This document shows, piece after piece, positions 35,212 through 43,676 of a DNA stretch of 64,000 nt. Numbering within the stretch: position 1 is the first letter of the stretch; each line of letters starts with the position of its first letter. The position numbers were made by a program, and so were the translations under genes. The notes under the pieces were generated by a model. The model ran no database searches. It worked only from the letters and a program-made list of their open reading frames with translations, and was not told the origin of the DNA. The stretch comes from Bradyrhizobium rifense (GTDB lineage Bacteria; Pseudomonadota; Alphaproteobacteria; Rhizobiales; Xanthobacteraceae): the NCBI RefSeq assembly GCF_008123425.1, contig NZ_VSSS01000026.1, positions 231,127 to 295,126 on the forward strand. Direction: 5' to 3'.

Positions 35212-36819
35212 TTGACCGCGACAGTCTATGCCCGCTTTCGTGAAACCGCGCTGCGCCGAGGCGAGGCCGGCTTCTTCAACGTGCTGCCGGAGACGGCCGG
35301 CATCTACGGCATCGCCGCGGGGGAGATCTCCTATCGCGCCATGCTTGATCGCGTGGAGCACTGGCGATCAGCTCTTGCAAGCCAGGGCTATGGCGAAGGC
35401 CACAGGGTCGGGCTTCTGCTCCAGAACCGGCCGGTCTTCATAGAATTGTGGTTCGCGCTGAACGCACTCGGCGTGTCCGTCGTGCCGATCAATCCGGATT
35501 TGCGGATGAGCGAGCTCGAGTACATCATCGCACATTCCGAGATGAATGCGGCCTTCGTGCTCGCCGAACGTCGCGATGAGGTGGAGACCGCGGCCCGTCA
35601 GGCGGGGCGGCCGATTCCGGTCGTGACTGATCAGGACGACATTCCCGCGCCCTTTGGTGGCGCGCGGCCGGCCACCGCAGGCGATGGCGCGAGCGAATGC
35701 GCGCTGCTCTATACATCCGGGACGACGGGACAGCCCAAGGGCTGTGTGCTCACCAACACCTATTTCCTGCACTCCGGCAACTGGTATCGCGACGTCGGTG
35801 GCCTGATCGATCTCAAGCCCGAGGGCGAGCGCATGATCACGCCGCTGCCGCTGTTTCACATGAACGCGATGGCCGTGTCGCTGATGGCAATGCTGTCGGT
35901 CGGCGGCAGCCTGACCATGCTCGATCGCTTCCATCCGCGGACCTGGTGGGCTTCCGTCCGCGACAGCCGCGCCACCTGTCTGCATTATCTCGGCGTGATG
36001 CCCTCGATGCTGATGAGCGCGCCGGCATCGGAGCAGGACAAGGTGCACACCGTGCGCTTCGGCTTCGGCGCCGGTGTCGACAAGCTCCTGCATGCGCCGT
36101 TCGAGCAGCGCTTCGGCTTTCCGCTGCTGGAAGCCTGGGCGATGACCGAGACGGGCAGCGGCGGCGTCATCGCCGCCAATGTCGAGCCCCGCAAGATCGG
36201 CACCAGCTGTTTTGGCCGCCCGGCACCGGAGGTCGACGTTCGCATCGTCGATGACAGCGGACATGAAGCGCCGGTCGGGACGCCGGGCGAATTGCTCGTG
36301 CGGCGCGCGGGCGCGGACCCGCGCTACGGCTTCTTCAGAGAGTATCTGAAGAACCCGGAAGCCACCGCGGAGGCGTGGGACGGCGGCTGGCTGCACACCG
36401 GCGACATCGTGTCGCGCGATGCGGACGGCGATCTCCATTTCGTCGATCGCAAGAAGAACGTGATCCGCCGTTCCGGCGAGAACATTGCCGCGGTCGAGGT
36501 CGAGTCCGTCCTCAACCGCCATCCGGCAATCCGGCAGGCCGCGGTCGCGGCGACGCCCGATCAGGTGCGCGGCGACGAGGTTGCGGCGGTCATTATCGCC
36601 GAGGCCGGAGCCGGCCGCGCGCTCGCCGAGGAGGTCGTCCGCTGGAGCCTGGAGCAGATGGCGTATTACAAGGCGCCGGGCTGGATCTGTTTCGTCGACA
36701 GCCTGCCGCTGACCGCGACCGAGAAGATCCAGCGCGGCGGCCTGAAGGATCTTGTCGCCAAGCTGATGAGCGATGGCGCGTTCTTCGACCTGCGCGACCT
36801 CAAGAAGCGGCAGGTTTGA
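35212..36819 (+). CDS. AMP-dependent aryl/acyl-CoA ligase
   Basis: The 535-aa ANL-superfamily enzyme activates a carboxylate through an acyl-AMP. Motifs include the P-loop LLYTSGTTGQPKGCVL, the adenine-binding AWAMTETGSGG, WLHTGDIV, and VDRKKNVIRRSGENIAAVEVE. The catalytic Lys sits in LTATEKIQRGGLKD. The start is probably the TTG at 35212, with GTGAG seven bases before it, because an upstream ATG at 35207 runs into a stop. It belongs to the same operon as the oxygenase. Likely substrates are anthranilate, salicylate or an arylacetate. Confidence 0.88.
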   Translation: MTATVYARFRETALRRGEAGFFNVLPETAGIYGIAAGEISYRAMLDRVEHWRSALASQGYGEGHRVGLLLQNRPVFIELWFALNALGVSVVPINPDLRMSELEYIIAHSEMNAAFVLAERRDEVETAARQAGRPIPVVTDQDDIPAPFGGARPATAGDGASECALLYTSGTTGQPKGCVLTNTYFLHSGNWYRDVGGLIDLKPEGERMITPLPLFHMNAMAVSLMAMLSVGGSLTMLDRFHPRTWWASVRDSRATCLHYLGVMPSMLMSAPASEQDKVHTVRFGFGAGVDKLLHAPFEQRFGFPLLEAWAMTETGSGGVIAANVEPRKIGTSCFGRPAPEVDVRIVDDSGHEAPVGTPGELLVRRAGADPRYGFFREYLKNPEATAEAWDGGWLHTGDIVSRDADGDLHFVDRKKNVIRRSGENIAAVEVESVLNRHPAIRQAAVAATPDQVRGDEVAAVIIAEAGAGRALAEEVVRWSLEQMAYYKAPGWICFVDSLPLTATEKIQRGGLKDLVAKLMSDGAFFDLRDLKKRQV

Positions 36820-36821
36820 CC

Positions 36822-37550
36822 ATGAGCGAGATCCGCACGACGCTCATCACCGGCGGCAATTCGGGGATCGGCGAGGCGCTGGCGCGAAAGCTCGTCGAGC
36901 GCGGGCAGCGCGTCGTTTCGGTCGGGCTGGAGAAGCCGGACTGGACACATGATCTGCTCGCGGCCTATCGCGCTGATCTGACCTCCATCGAGGAGACGCG
37001 CGAGATCGCACAAGAAATCTGCCGCGACCACGTCGTCGATCGGCTGGTGCACAACGCGGGCGTGATCCTGCCGAACCTGCTGCCGGACGCGAAGCCGGAA
37101 GACATTGTGATGCTGGCGCAGCTGCATTTGGGCGCGCCGATGCTTCTGACCCAGGCCGCGCTCGAGGGGATGCGTGCGCGCCGCTTCGGGCGCATCGTGT
37201 TCGTCAGCTCACGCGCCGCGATGGGCGCGGCGACGCGCTCGGCCTATTCGGCGACCAAGGCCGGCGTGCATGGCATGGCGCGGACCTGGGCGCTGGAGCT
37301 CGCCGCGAGCGGCATCACCGTGAACGTCGTCGCGCCGGGGCCGATCCTGACCGACAATTTCTGGGGCATCATCCCGAAGGGCTCCGAGCAGCAGGAGCGG
37401 ATGGCGCGCAACGTTCCGGTCGGGCGGCTCGGCTCGCGCGAGGATGTCGCGCACGCGATCGAATTCTTTCTCGACGAGCGGTCCGATTTCGTGACCGGCC
37501 AGGTTCTCTATGTCTGCGGCGGCACCAGCCTCGTCGGCCTTGGCCCGTAG
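36822..37550 (+). CDS. Short-chain dehydrogenase/reductase
   Basis: The 242-aa classical SDR has the cofactor motif TLITGGNSGIGEALA at the N-terminus, VHNAGVI (in place of NNAG), and catalytic Ser in FVSSRAAMGAA with YSATK at Tyr-x-x-x-Lys. It begins 2 bp after the ligase stop and is the last gene of the plus-strand operon. It probably oxidises a hydroxylated intermediate, such as a dihydrodiol or a dioxindole-type alcohol, formed by the Rieske enzyme. It converges with the MarR genes. Confidence 0.88.
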   Translation: MSEIRTTLITGGNSGIGEALARKLVERGQRVVSVGLEKPDWTHDLLAAYRADLTSIEETREIAQEICRDHVVDRLVHNAGVILPNLLPDAKPEDIVMLAQLHLGAPMLLTQAALEGMRARRFGRIVFVSSRAAMGAATRSAYSATKAGVHGMARTWALELAASGITVNVVAPGPILTDNFWGIIPKGSEQQERMARNVPVGRLGSREDVAHAIEFFLDERSDFVTGQVLYVCGGTSLVGLGP

Positions 37551-37601
37551 TTCCTCAGCGTTGAAGCATGACGAGATTGGTACGGAGCTTCGCCGCGGGT
37601 T

Positions 37602-37624
37602 CACCTCTCCCTACGGGAGAGGTG
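37602..37624. terminator. CACCTCTCCC/GGGAGAGGTG hairpin between convergent operons
   Basis: A perfect 10-bp inverted repeat with a TAC loop lies 52 bp after the SDR stop and 46 bp before the end of the convergent MarR gene. It can act as a bidirectional terminator. The same CTCTCCC/GGGAGAG palindrome is, as I recall, a very common intergenic element in Bradyrhizobium, so it may be a mobile palindromic unit reused as a terminator. No long T-run follows. Confidence 0.6.
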
Positions 37625-37669
37625 TATTGAGCCTGCCGCCAGACCGATCGAACCCAAAATAATCAAGCT

Positions 37670-38152
37670 CTAGATCTGGTTCTGGCGGATGTTCTCGACC
37701 ATCCTGGCCAGCACGCGCGCGCAGACCTCGATGTCATCCGGCTCGATGCCTTCGATCAGCTTGTCGTAATTGTTCGCCATGATCGGCCAGATCTTGCGCA
37801 GCAGTGCCTCGCCGTCCGGCGTCAGTCCCACGACGCGACGGCGCTGGTCTTCCTCCGCGATCTCGCGCTTGACGAGGCCCGATGACACCATGGATTCGAC
37901 CATGCGGCTCGCGGTCGACTGCTCCGTCACCGCGAGAACGGCGACCTCGTTGACCGTGAGGGTCTTGTAGATGAACAGCACCGACAGCGTCCGGAATACA
38001 ACATTGTTGACGCCGTGCTCGCTCAGGTCGCGGTTCTGATCGAGGTTCCAGCGATTGGCGAGCCGGTTGAACAGATACGGGATGTAGGTTTGCAGCTGGT
38101 CCCTGGTCCTCGGCGGACCCGACTTCCATCTGCTCTTGGATTCTCTGGCCAT
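37670..38152 (-). CDS. MarR-family transcriptional regulator (second of pair)
   Basis: The 160-aa protein has a MarR winged helix: recognition region VNEVAVLAVTEQSTASRMVESMVSSGLV and wing REIAEEDQRRRVVGLTPDG. Its first ~20 residues are basic. It abuts the upstream MarR gene (shared base at 38152), so both are made from the same transcript as the oxidoreductase. MarR proteins of catabolic clusters repress until they bind the pathway substrate. Tandem MarR genes are a known trait of some auxin-degradation loci. Confidence 0.9.
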   Translation of the reverse strand: MARESKSRWKSGPPRTRDQLQTYIPYLFNRLANRWNLDQNRDLSEHGVNNVVFRTLSVLFIYKTLTVNEVAVLAVTEQSTASRMVESMVSSGLVKREIAEEDQRRRVVGLTPDGEALLRKIWPIMANNYDKLIEGIEPDDIEVCARVLARMVENIRQNQI

Positions 38153-38646
38153 TATCTCTTGCGACTTTGCTTCTTGGTCTCGGTATGAAGTTTTGAAGAA
38201 AGGGATTTCAGCACGGAAAGGGCACCGTCCAGCTCCCGGGCCGAGACGTTCTCGAGCCGTTTGGCGAGATGCTTCTTGTGGATTTCGGCCGCCTTCCTGA
38301 ACAGCGCTTCGCCTTTCGGCGTCAGGCGCACGATGAAGGACCGCCGGTCCTCGCTCGACATCTCCCGGCTGATGAGGTCGTCGGCGAGAAGACGCTGCAC
38401 CAGGCCAGAGACATTGCCGCCGGTGACTTTCAGGTTTTGCGACAATTGCCCGAGCGCGAGGCCATCCCGGTAGCGATCGAGCTGGGCCAGCACATCGAAT
38501 TTTGCAAGCGACAGGCCGAACTCGGAGTTCAGCATCGCATTCAGCGAGGCGAACAGCTCGCCATGCAGCGACAGCAATTGCAGCCAGAGCCGGGTTTCAA
38601 TCTGCCCAGGGACGGGAACAATGTTCTCTTTGAGTGCTGCCGGCAT
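38152..38646 (-). CDS. MarR-family transcriptional regulator (first of pair)
   Basis: The 164-aa regulator has the helix-turn-helix LGQLSQNLKVTGGNVSGLVQRL, then the wing SREMSSEDRRSFIVRLTPKGE and a Lys/Arg-rich C-terminus. The ATG at 38646 is chosen; an in-frame TTG at 38679 would add 11 residues. It follows the IorB-like gene by 151 bp, and that gap contains a small GACA-TTT-TGTC palindrome (38661-38671) that might be a local operator. It differs clearly in sequence from its neighbour, so the two probably recognise different sites or ligands. Confidence 0.88.
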   Translation of the reverse strand: MPAALKENIVPVPGQIETRLWLQLLSLHGELFASLNAMLNSEFGLSLAKFDVLAQLDRYRDGLALGQLSQNLKVTGGNVSGLVQRLLADDLISREMSSEDRRSFIVRLTPKGEALFRKAAEIHKKHLAKRLENVSARELDGALSVLKSLSSKLHTETKKQSRKR

Positions 38647-38797
38647 TGCATGACCATCGAGGACAAAATGTCTCGTCAATTGAGGGAATTATCGCGGGTC
38701 TTTCGCTCCGATTAGCAACTTGAGAATCGTAGTCAAGATTGATCCTGACGCCCTCGGCGGCGAACGGCAATCCAATCCTGCGCCCGCTCCGTTTGAA

Positions 38798-40357
38798 TCA
38801 TGCAAAAGTCTTGATGGTCTGGATCACGCCGTCGAGCTCCTTGCCGGCGCTGTCCTTCAGCGCGGCCTCGCGCAGTCGGCGCGCCCAGTCGGCGGCATCG
38901 TCGCGTCGCTCCACCAGCTTGATGGCTGCCAGCGTCCTGTCGAATTTCGACAGCCCCCGGCTGTGGGTATCGGAATAGCCTTTCACCAGGCGTCTGCATT
39001 GCAGGATTTCGACGCCCAGCTGGTAATTGGTGGCGACCGCCTCGGTCGCGGCCTTGAGCCATCCGTCCCTGTGAGCCGTCTCGATGGCGTGACGCAGCGA
39101 GCGGCGGCGCAGGCCGCGCATCCCGCCCACGACATAGAGCGCAAGGAACCAGGGCAGCGAGTAGGTCCGCACCCGGCGTCCCCGGTTGACGCGTCGATCC
39201 AGCCAGCCGCGAAGGCGCGGCTGTGCGCCAAGCCAGCGGCTGAAGCTTGCGGGCAGCATGCCCATGACCTCCTCCATGCGGGGATGCATGAACTCGGTAG
39301 TCTGGAGCACCTGTCCTTCCGACATCTCGAGCTCGCTCTCGATGCGCGCGCGGCGTCCAGCGCGCGTCTTGAGGTCGGCGACGCGGATGACGTCGTCATA
39401 GGTCATGGCGTTGGCGAGGTACTTTGCCGCGGCCTCCGTGAAGGCATAGGCGCGCGCGCCACCGCCGGCGCTTCGGTCGGCCGCGTGCAGCGTCCTGAGG
39501 ATGTCGAGATACTCGGTGCCATAGGCGACGTCCTGGAAGTCGACCACCTTCTTCAAGCCCGCGCGCGCCATGGCGAGCACGGGTTCGGGCAGCTCCTGAT
39601 TCAATCTTGCGATGAGGCCGGCGAGATCCGGATCTGGCGTTGCGGGCGAGGCGACCGCCTGTTTGGCTTGCGCGGGCGCTGCAATTTCGGCAGCGCCGGT
39701 CTTGACCTGGTCAAAGGCCGCCTCAAAAGTCTCGATGCTGGCCTTCGCGCCTTTCCCGCCCGCGCGGATCACGTTGAGATAGCTGTCGCGGCTGAACGGC
39801 AGCACACTGGCCGCCGCGAGCGCGCCGAACATCGCCGCCGAGATGACGCTGCCGTGCGCGATCGCCAGCGCGTTCAAATCGAAAATGATCTCGGTCTTGG
39901 CGGCAATCCCAATGGCACCGGTGACGGCGCTGCCGTCGGCAATGCCGTTGCCCGGCGCGATCTTCTCCCCGATTGCAAGCGACCGGTGGTTGGACGCGAT
40001 CAGCGTGGTGCGATCCGGCGTCACCAGGCCGCGCAGGATCGACCGGCCGGCCTCCATGAACTCTGCCGCCATCACCACGTCGACGTCGCCGGGCGTCGGC
40101 ATCAGCGACAGGATCGGCTTGCGGCCGTCCAGCGGCGGCATCGCCTCGATGTAATAGATCGTGGCGCCGGTGCGCTGGGCGACGCCGGGCACCGAGGTCG
40201 ATTGCGCGACCCAGCCATGGTTCTCGGCGAGCTGGACGATCCAGTCCGTCAGCACGCCGCCGCCCTGGCCGCCCATCGCGACGATCGCGAGCGAGATCGG
40301 CCGCTCGGTTGCCTCGCCTGCAGCGGGCAGGGCCAGCCGGACCGTTTCGTCCCTCAT
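38798..40357 (-). CDS. iorB: Indolepyruvate:ferredoxin oxidoreductase-type beta subunit with C-terminal DUF6537-like extension
   Basis: The 519-aa protein has an N-terminal gamma-type domain (SLAIVAMGGQGGGVLTDWIV) that binds CoA and the pyruvate-side substrate, and a long C-terminal region of the kind found in large aerobic IorB proteins (~500 aa; archaeal IorB is ~200 aa). The ATG at 40357 overlaps the alpha-subunit stop (ATGA). With the alpha subunit it would oxidatively decarboxylate an aryl 2-oxoacid to an aryl-CoA. Here the oxoacid could be 2-aminophenylglyoxylate (isatinate) giving anthraniloyl-CoA; this is inference. Confidence 0.88.
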   Translation of the reverse strand: MRDETVRLALPAAGEATERPISLAIVAMGGQGGGVLTDWIVQLAENHGWVAQSTSVPGVAQRTGATIYYIEAMPPLDGRKPILSLMPTPGDVDVVMAAEFMEAGRSILRGLVTPDRTTLIASNHRSLAIGEKIAPGNGIADGSAVTGAIGIAAKTEIIFDLNALAIAHGSVISAAMFGALAAASVLPFSRDSYLNVIRAGGKGAKASIETFEAAFDQVKTGAAEIAAPAQAKQAVASPATPDPDLAGLIARLNQELPEPVLAMARAGLKKVVDFQDVAYGTEYLDILRTLHAADRSAGGGARAYAFTEAAAKYLANAMTYDDVIRVADLKTRAGRRARIESELEMSEGQVLQTTEFMHPRMEEVMGMLPASFSRWLGAQPRLRGWLDRRVNRGRRVRTYSLPWFLALYVVGGMRGLRRRSLRHAIETAHRDGWLKAATEAVATNYQLGVEILQCRRLVKGYSDTHSRGLSKFDRTLAAIKLVERRDDAADWARRLREAALKDSAGKELDGVIQTIKTFA

Positions 40358-42513
40358 GCCAGCGCCTCGAGCGCGGGACGCCGGCGGTCGCGCCGCCGCT
40401 GCAGCCAGCCGATCACGGCCATGGCGACCCTGGACTTGAACTTGTCCCAGCCGGTCGGATTGTGAATGACGTCGGCGCGATAGAACGAGGGGCAGAGCAC
40501 AGCGGCTTCGGCGACCTCGCCGCAATTGCCGCAGCCGACGCAGGAATTGTCGATGGCCGCGACGGGATCATCACGCAGGGGATCATCGAGCTGCTTCACC
40601 GACAGCGACGGGCAGCCGGAGAGCCGGATACAGGCGTGGTCGCCGGTGCAGACGTCCTCATCGACGCCGAAGCGTTCCTTGACGGTACGAATGCCGTCCT
40701 TGATCGCCTTGGTCATCAGCGGTTTCACGCGGCGCTGCTTGTTCAGCATGCATTCGGAGGAGGCGACGATGACCTTGGGGCCTTCGTCCTTGGTCGTCAG
40801 CGCTTCCTTCAGCGTGTCGCGCATCTTGCCGACGTCGTAGGTGCGGTCGAGCTGGCGAACCCACTGGCCGCCGATGCCCTTCACCGCCTTGACGATCGAG
40901 TTGTTGGTGTCGCGCCGCTTGTTGACCGCGCGAGAGGACAGGATGTCCTGACCGCCGGTCGCCGAGGTGTAGAAATTGTCGACGATGACGAAGACGCCGT
41001 CATGCTTGTTGAAGACGGCATTGCCGATGCCGCTGGTCAATCCGTTGTGCCAGAAGCCGCCGTCGCCCATCACAGCGATCGAGCGCTTGTCGGCCTTGAC
41101 GTTGAAGGCCGAGGTCGAGGCCGGACCGAGACCGAATCCCATCGTGGTCGCGCCGATATTGAACGGCGGCAGGATCGAGAACAGATGGCAGCCGATATCG
41201 GCCGAGACGTGGTGCTGGCCGAGCTCTTCCTCGACCAGCTTCATCGCCGCGAAGATCGGCCGCTCCGGGCAGCCGGTGCAGAGCCCGGGCGGGCGCGCCG
41301 GCACCACCTGCTTGAGCTTCTCGATTGCGGGGTGATTGAGCACGGGCGCCGCATCCGGTGCCGGCGGCCGGTTGCCGAGCAGCCGCGGCTCGGTCTTCTC
41401 CAGAAACTCCCTGACGCCGCCGAGCAGAACCTGCGCGGTGTAGTCGCCGCCCATCGGCAGCACGTCCTTGCCATGGACACGCGCCTGGATGTCCCTGCGC
41501 CGCAGCACCGTGTTGATCGCCTGCTCCAGATATTCGGGCTGGCCTTCCTCGACGATCAGCACGGCCTCCTTGTCGAGGCAGAACTCCGCGACCTCGGTGT
41601 CGATCACGGGGTAGGTGACGTTCATGACGTAGAGCGGGACCTGCGTGTTGCCATAGGCATCCGACAGCCCGAGATATTGCAGCGCGCGGATCACATTGTT
41701 GTACATGCCGCCCTGCATGATGATGCCGACCTTGCCCTGCTTCGGCCCCATCCACTCGTTCAGCTTGTTGTCCCGGACGAAGCCAACAGCCGCGGGCATC
41801 CGCGTCTTGATCTTCTCCTGCTCGTGCTCATAGGCCGCTGGCGGCAGCACGATGCGGTTGACGTCGCGCCTGGGATTGTTGAGCGCGTCCTTGATGGTGT
41901 GCTTCGGCTTGACATTATCCTTGCAGGCAAAACTTCCGTGCATGTGGCAGGCGCGAACACGGACCTCCAGCATCACGGGCGTGTTGGAGAACTCCGAGAG
42001 CTCAAAACCCTTCTCGATCAGATTGACGATGCACTCATGGTCGGGGCGGGGATCGAGCAGCCAGATCTGCGATTTCATCGCAAACGCATGCGTGCGCTCC
42101 TGCATGATGGAGGAGCCTTCGCCATAGTCCTCGCCGACGATGATCATGGTGCCGCCGGTGACGCCGCCCGAGGCGAGATTGGCGAGCGCATCCGAGGCGA
42201 CGTTGGTGCCGACGGTCGACTTCCACGCCACCGCACCGCGCAGGGGATACATCACCGAGGCCGACAGCATCGCCGCCGCGGCCGCCTCGTTGGCGGAGCT
42301 CTGGAACACGACGCCGAGATCGTCGAGCACGTCCTTGGCGTCGGCGAGCACGTCCATGAGATGCGAGATTGGCGAGCCCTGGTAGCCGCCGACATAGGCG
42401 ACGCCGGATTGCAGCAGCGCCTTGGTGATGGCGAGGATGCCTTCGCCGCGGAACGTGTCGCCATCGCCGAGCCGGAGATCCTCGACCTCGCGAGCAAAGG
42501 AACGTTCAGCCAT
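40354..42513 (-). CDS. iorA: Indolepyruvate:ferredoxin oxidoreductase-type alpha subunit
   Basis: The 719-aa thiamine-diphosphate enzyme subunit starts with the PFOR domain (GGYQGSPISHLMDVLAD, then SANEAAAAAMLSAS). The ThDP-binding block is VMGDGGFWHNGLTSGIGN with FVIVDN, and the C-terminal Fe-S region has CTGDHACIRLSGCPSL and CVGCGNCGEVAEAAVLCP. Electrons leave through these clusters to a ferredoxin. It is the first gene of a minus-strand operon iorA-iorB-marR-marR. A GGAGGG site precedes the start. Its promoter overlaps a MarR-type palindrome. Confidence 0.92.
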   Translation of the reverse strand: MAERSFAREVEDLRLGDGDTFRGEGILAITKALLQSGVAYVGGYQGSPISHLMDVLADAKDVLDDLGVVFQSSANEAAAAAMLSASVMYPLRGAVAWKSTVGTNVASDALANLASGGVTGGTMIIVGEDYGEGSSIMQERTHAFAMKSQIWLLDPRPDHECIVNLIEKGFELSEFSNTPVMLEVRVRACHMHGSFACKDNVKPKHTIKDALNNPRRDVNRIVLPPAAYEHEQEKIKTRMPAAVGFVRDNKLNEWMGPKQGKVGIIMQGGMYNNVIRALQYLGLSDAYGNTQVPLYVMNVTYPVIDTEVAEFCLDKEAVLIVEEGQPEYLEQAINTVLRRRDIQARVHGKDVLPMGGDYTAQVLLGGVREFLEKTEPRLLGNRPPAPDAAPVLNHPAIEKLKQVVPARPPGLCTGCPERPIFAAMKLVEEELGQHHVSADIGCHLFSILPPFNIGATTMGFGLGPASTSAFNVKADKRSIAVMGDGGFWHNGLTSGIGNAVFNKHDGVFVIVDNFYTSATGGQDILSSRAVNKRRDTNNSIVKAVKGIGGQWVRQLDRTYDVGKMRDTLKEALTTKDEGPKVIVASSECMLNKQRRVKPLMTKAIKDGIRTVKERFGVDEDVCTGDHACIRLSGCPSLSVKQLDDPLRDDPVAAIDNSCVGCGNCGEVAEAAVLCPSFYRADVIHNPTGWDKFKSRVAMAVIGWLQRRRDRRRPALEALA

Positions 42514-42527
42514 TGCACCCTCCAGAA

Positions 42528-42565
42528 ATATGCGATAGCATACGTTTACATGTGAAGTAAGTCAA
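42528..42565 (-). promoter_or_regulatory. Promoter and MarR-type operator of the ior-marR operon
   Basis: Read on the minus strand, TTGACT (42560-42565) and TATGCT (42537-42542) are separated by 17 bp, a good sigma-70-like promoter. The inverted repeat ATATG-N6-CATAC (42528-42543) covers the -10, as at the Rieske operon promoter, and ACATGT lies just upstream in both. The repressors encoded in this operon would thus regulate themselves. Confidence 0.6.
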
Positions 42566-42582
42566 CGCCGCGCCATGCTATC
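42534..42582. promoter_or_regulatory. Spaced inverted repeat GATAGCAT ... ATGCTATC in the ior/nitrilase divergent region
   Basis: GATAGCAT at 42534-42541 and its perfect complement ATGCTATC at 42575-42582 have centres 41 bp apart, close to four helical turns. One copy overlaps the ior -10; the other is 58 bp before the nitrilase start. The pair could let one regulator bind both promoters and loop the DNA. This is a positional inference. Confidence 0.4.
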
Positions 42583-42640
42583 ACGCTTGCGGATCTCTGC
42601 TCCGACAAGGCGGTCATGAGCCGGCGACAGGGTAGGGCCA

Positions 42641-43660
42641 ATGCTGAAGCTGCCTCGCTTTAGAGCTGCCGCCGTCCAGGCTTCACCGGTCTATCTCAAC
42701 CCGAGCGCGACGGCCGACAAGGCGGCTTCACTGGTCCGTGAGGCCGCGACCAATGGCGCCAAGCTCGTCGCGTTCCCCGAAGTGTTCGTTCCCGGCTATC
42801 CCTACTGGAACTGGATCACCGATCCCGTCACCGGCAGCGCGTGGTTCGAGAAGCTCGCCAAGACGTCTGTCCTTGTGCCGGGTCCGGAGGTTGACGTCGT
42901 CCGGAAGGCTGCACGCGATACGGGATGCTACGTCGTGCTCGGCGTCAACGAGCGCACCACGGTGTCGCTGGGAGCGATCTACAATACATTGGTCTTCATC
43001 GGGCCCGACGGCGCGTTGCTTGGCAAGCACCGCAAGTTGGTGCCGACCTGGGCAGAGAAGCTGACCTGGACCGGCGGTGACGGATCGAGCCTGCGCGTCT
43101 ATGATACCGAGATCGGGCGTCTCGGCGGCCTCGCCTGCGGCGAGAACACCAACACGCTCGCGCGCTTTGCGCTGTTGGGTCAGGGTGAGCTCGTGCATGT
43201 CGCCAGCTACATCTCGCTTCCGGTCGCGCCTCCCGACTATGACATGGCGGAGGCAATCAAGCTGCGCGCGATTGCGCATTCCTTTGAAGGCAAGATCTTT
43301 ACGATCGTCTCCTGCTCGACGGTGTCGGAGGAGATCATCACCGCGATGGAGGCCGTTGTCCCCGACGCGCGTGCGCGCCTGCAGCGGAAGTCGAGTGCAT
43401 TTTCCGGCATCATCGGGCCTGATGGCCGCGTGGCCGGCGATGCCCTGATCGACGACGAGGGCATCGTCTACGCCGACATCGATCTCGACCGCTGCATCCA
43501 GCCGAAGCAGATGCATGACATCGTCGGGCACTACAACCGGTTCGACATTTTCGATCTGCGGGTCAATCGGCGCCCTTTGGCGCCGCTGGACCTTGCAGAC
43601 GGTCAAGGCGAAGCTGCGGAGCAGGGCGGGTTCACGCCGATACCACTGAGATCGGAATAG
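42641..43660 (+). CDS. Nitrilase (carbon-nitrogen hydrolase family)
   Basis: The 339-aa enzyme hydrolyses a nitrile to a carboxylate and ammonia. The catalytic triad is visible: Glu in FPEVFVPGYPYW, Lys in GKHRKLVPTWAEKLTW and Cys in GGLACGENTNTLARF. Length and blocks fit true nitrilases rather than amidases. It is the first gene of a plus-strand operon with the bicupin dioxygenase (16 bp downstream), hydrolase, thioesterase and EthD-like genes, divergent from iorA. In an auxin-type locus the obvious substrate is indole-3-acetonitrile; no substrate is shown by sequence. Confidence 0.9.
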   Translation: MLKLPRFRAAAVQASPVYLNPSATADKAASLVREAATNGAKLVAFPEVFVPGYPYWNWITDPVTGSAWFEKLAKTSVLVPGPEVDVVRKAARDTGCYVVLGVNERTTVSLGAIYNTLVFIGPDGALLGKHRKLVPTWAEKLTWTGGDGSSLRVYDTEIGRLGGLACGENTNTLARFALLGQGELVHVASYISLPVAPPDYDMAEAIKLRAIAHSFEGKIFTIVSCSTVSEEIITAMEAVVPDARARLQRKSSAFSGIIGPDGRVAGDALIDDEGIVYADIDLDRCIQPKQMHDIVGHYNRFDIFDLRVNRRPLAPLDLADGQGEAAEQGGFTPIPLRSE

Positions 43661-43676
43661 GACTTTGGAGGACAGC

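Noticed and set aside
38720..40465. 581-codon plus-strand open frame
   Set aside because: It is antisense to iorB; residue pattern is the usual complement of GC-rich coding DNA.
40309..42555. 748-codon plus-strand open frame
   Set aside because: It is antisense to iorA, which carries obvious ThDP and Fe-S motifs; no recognisable domain on the plus strand.
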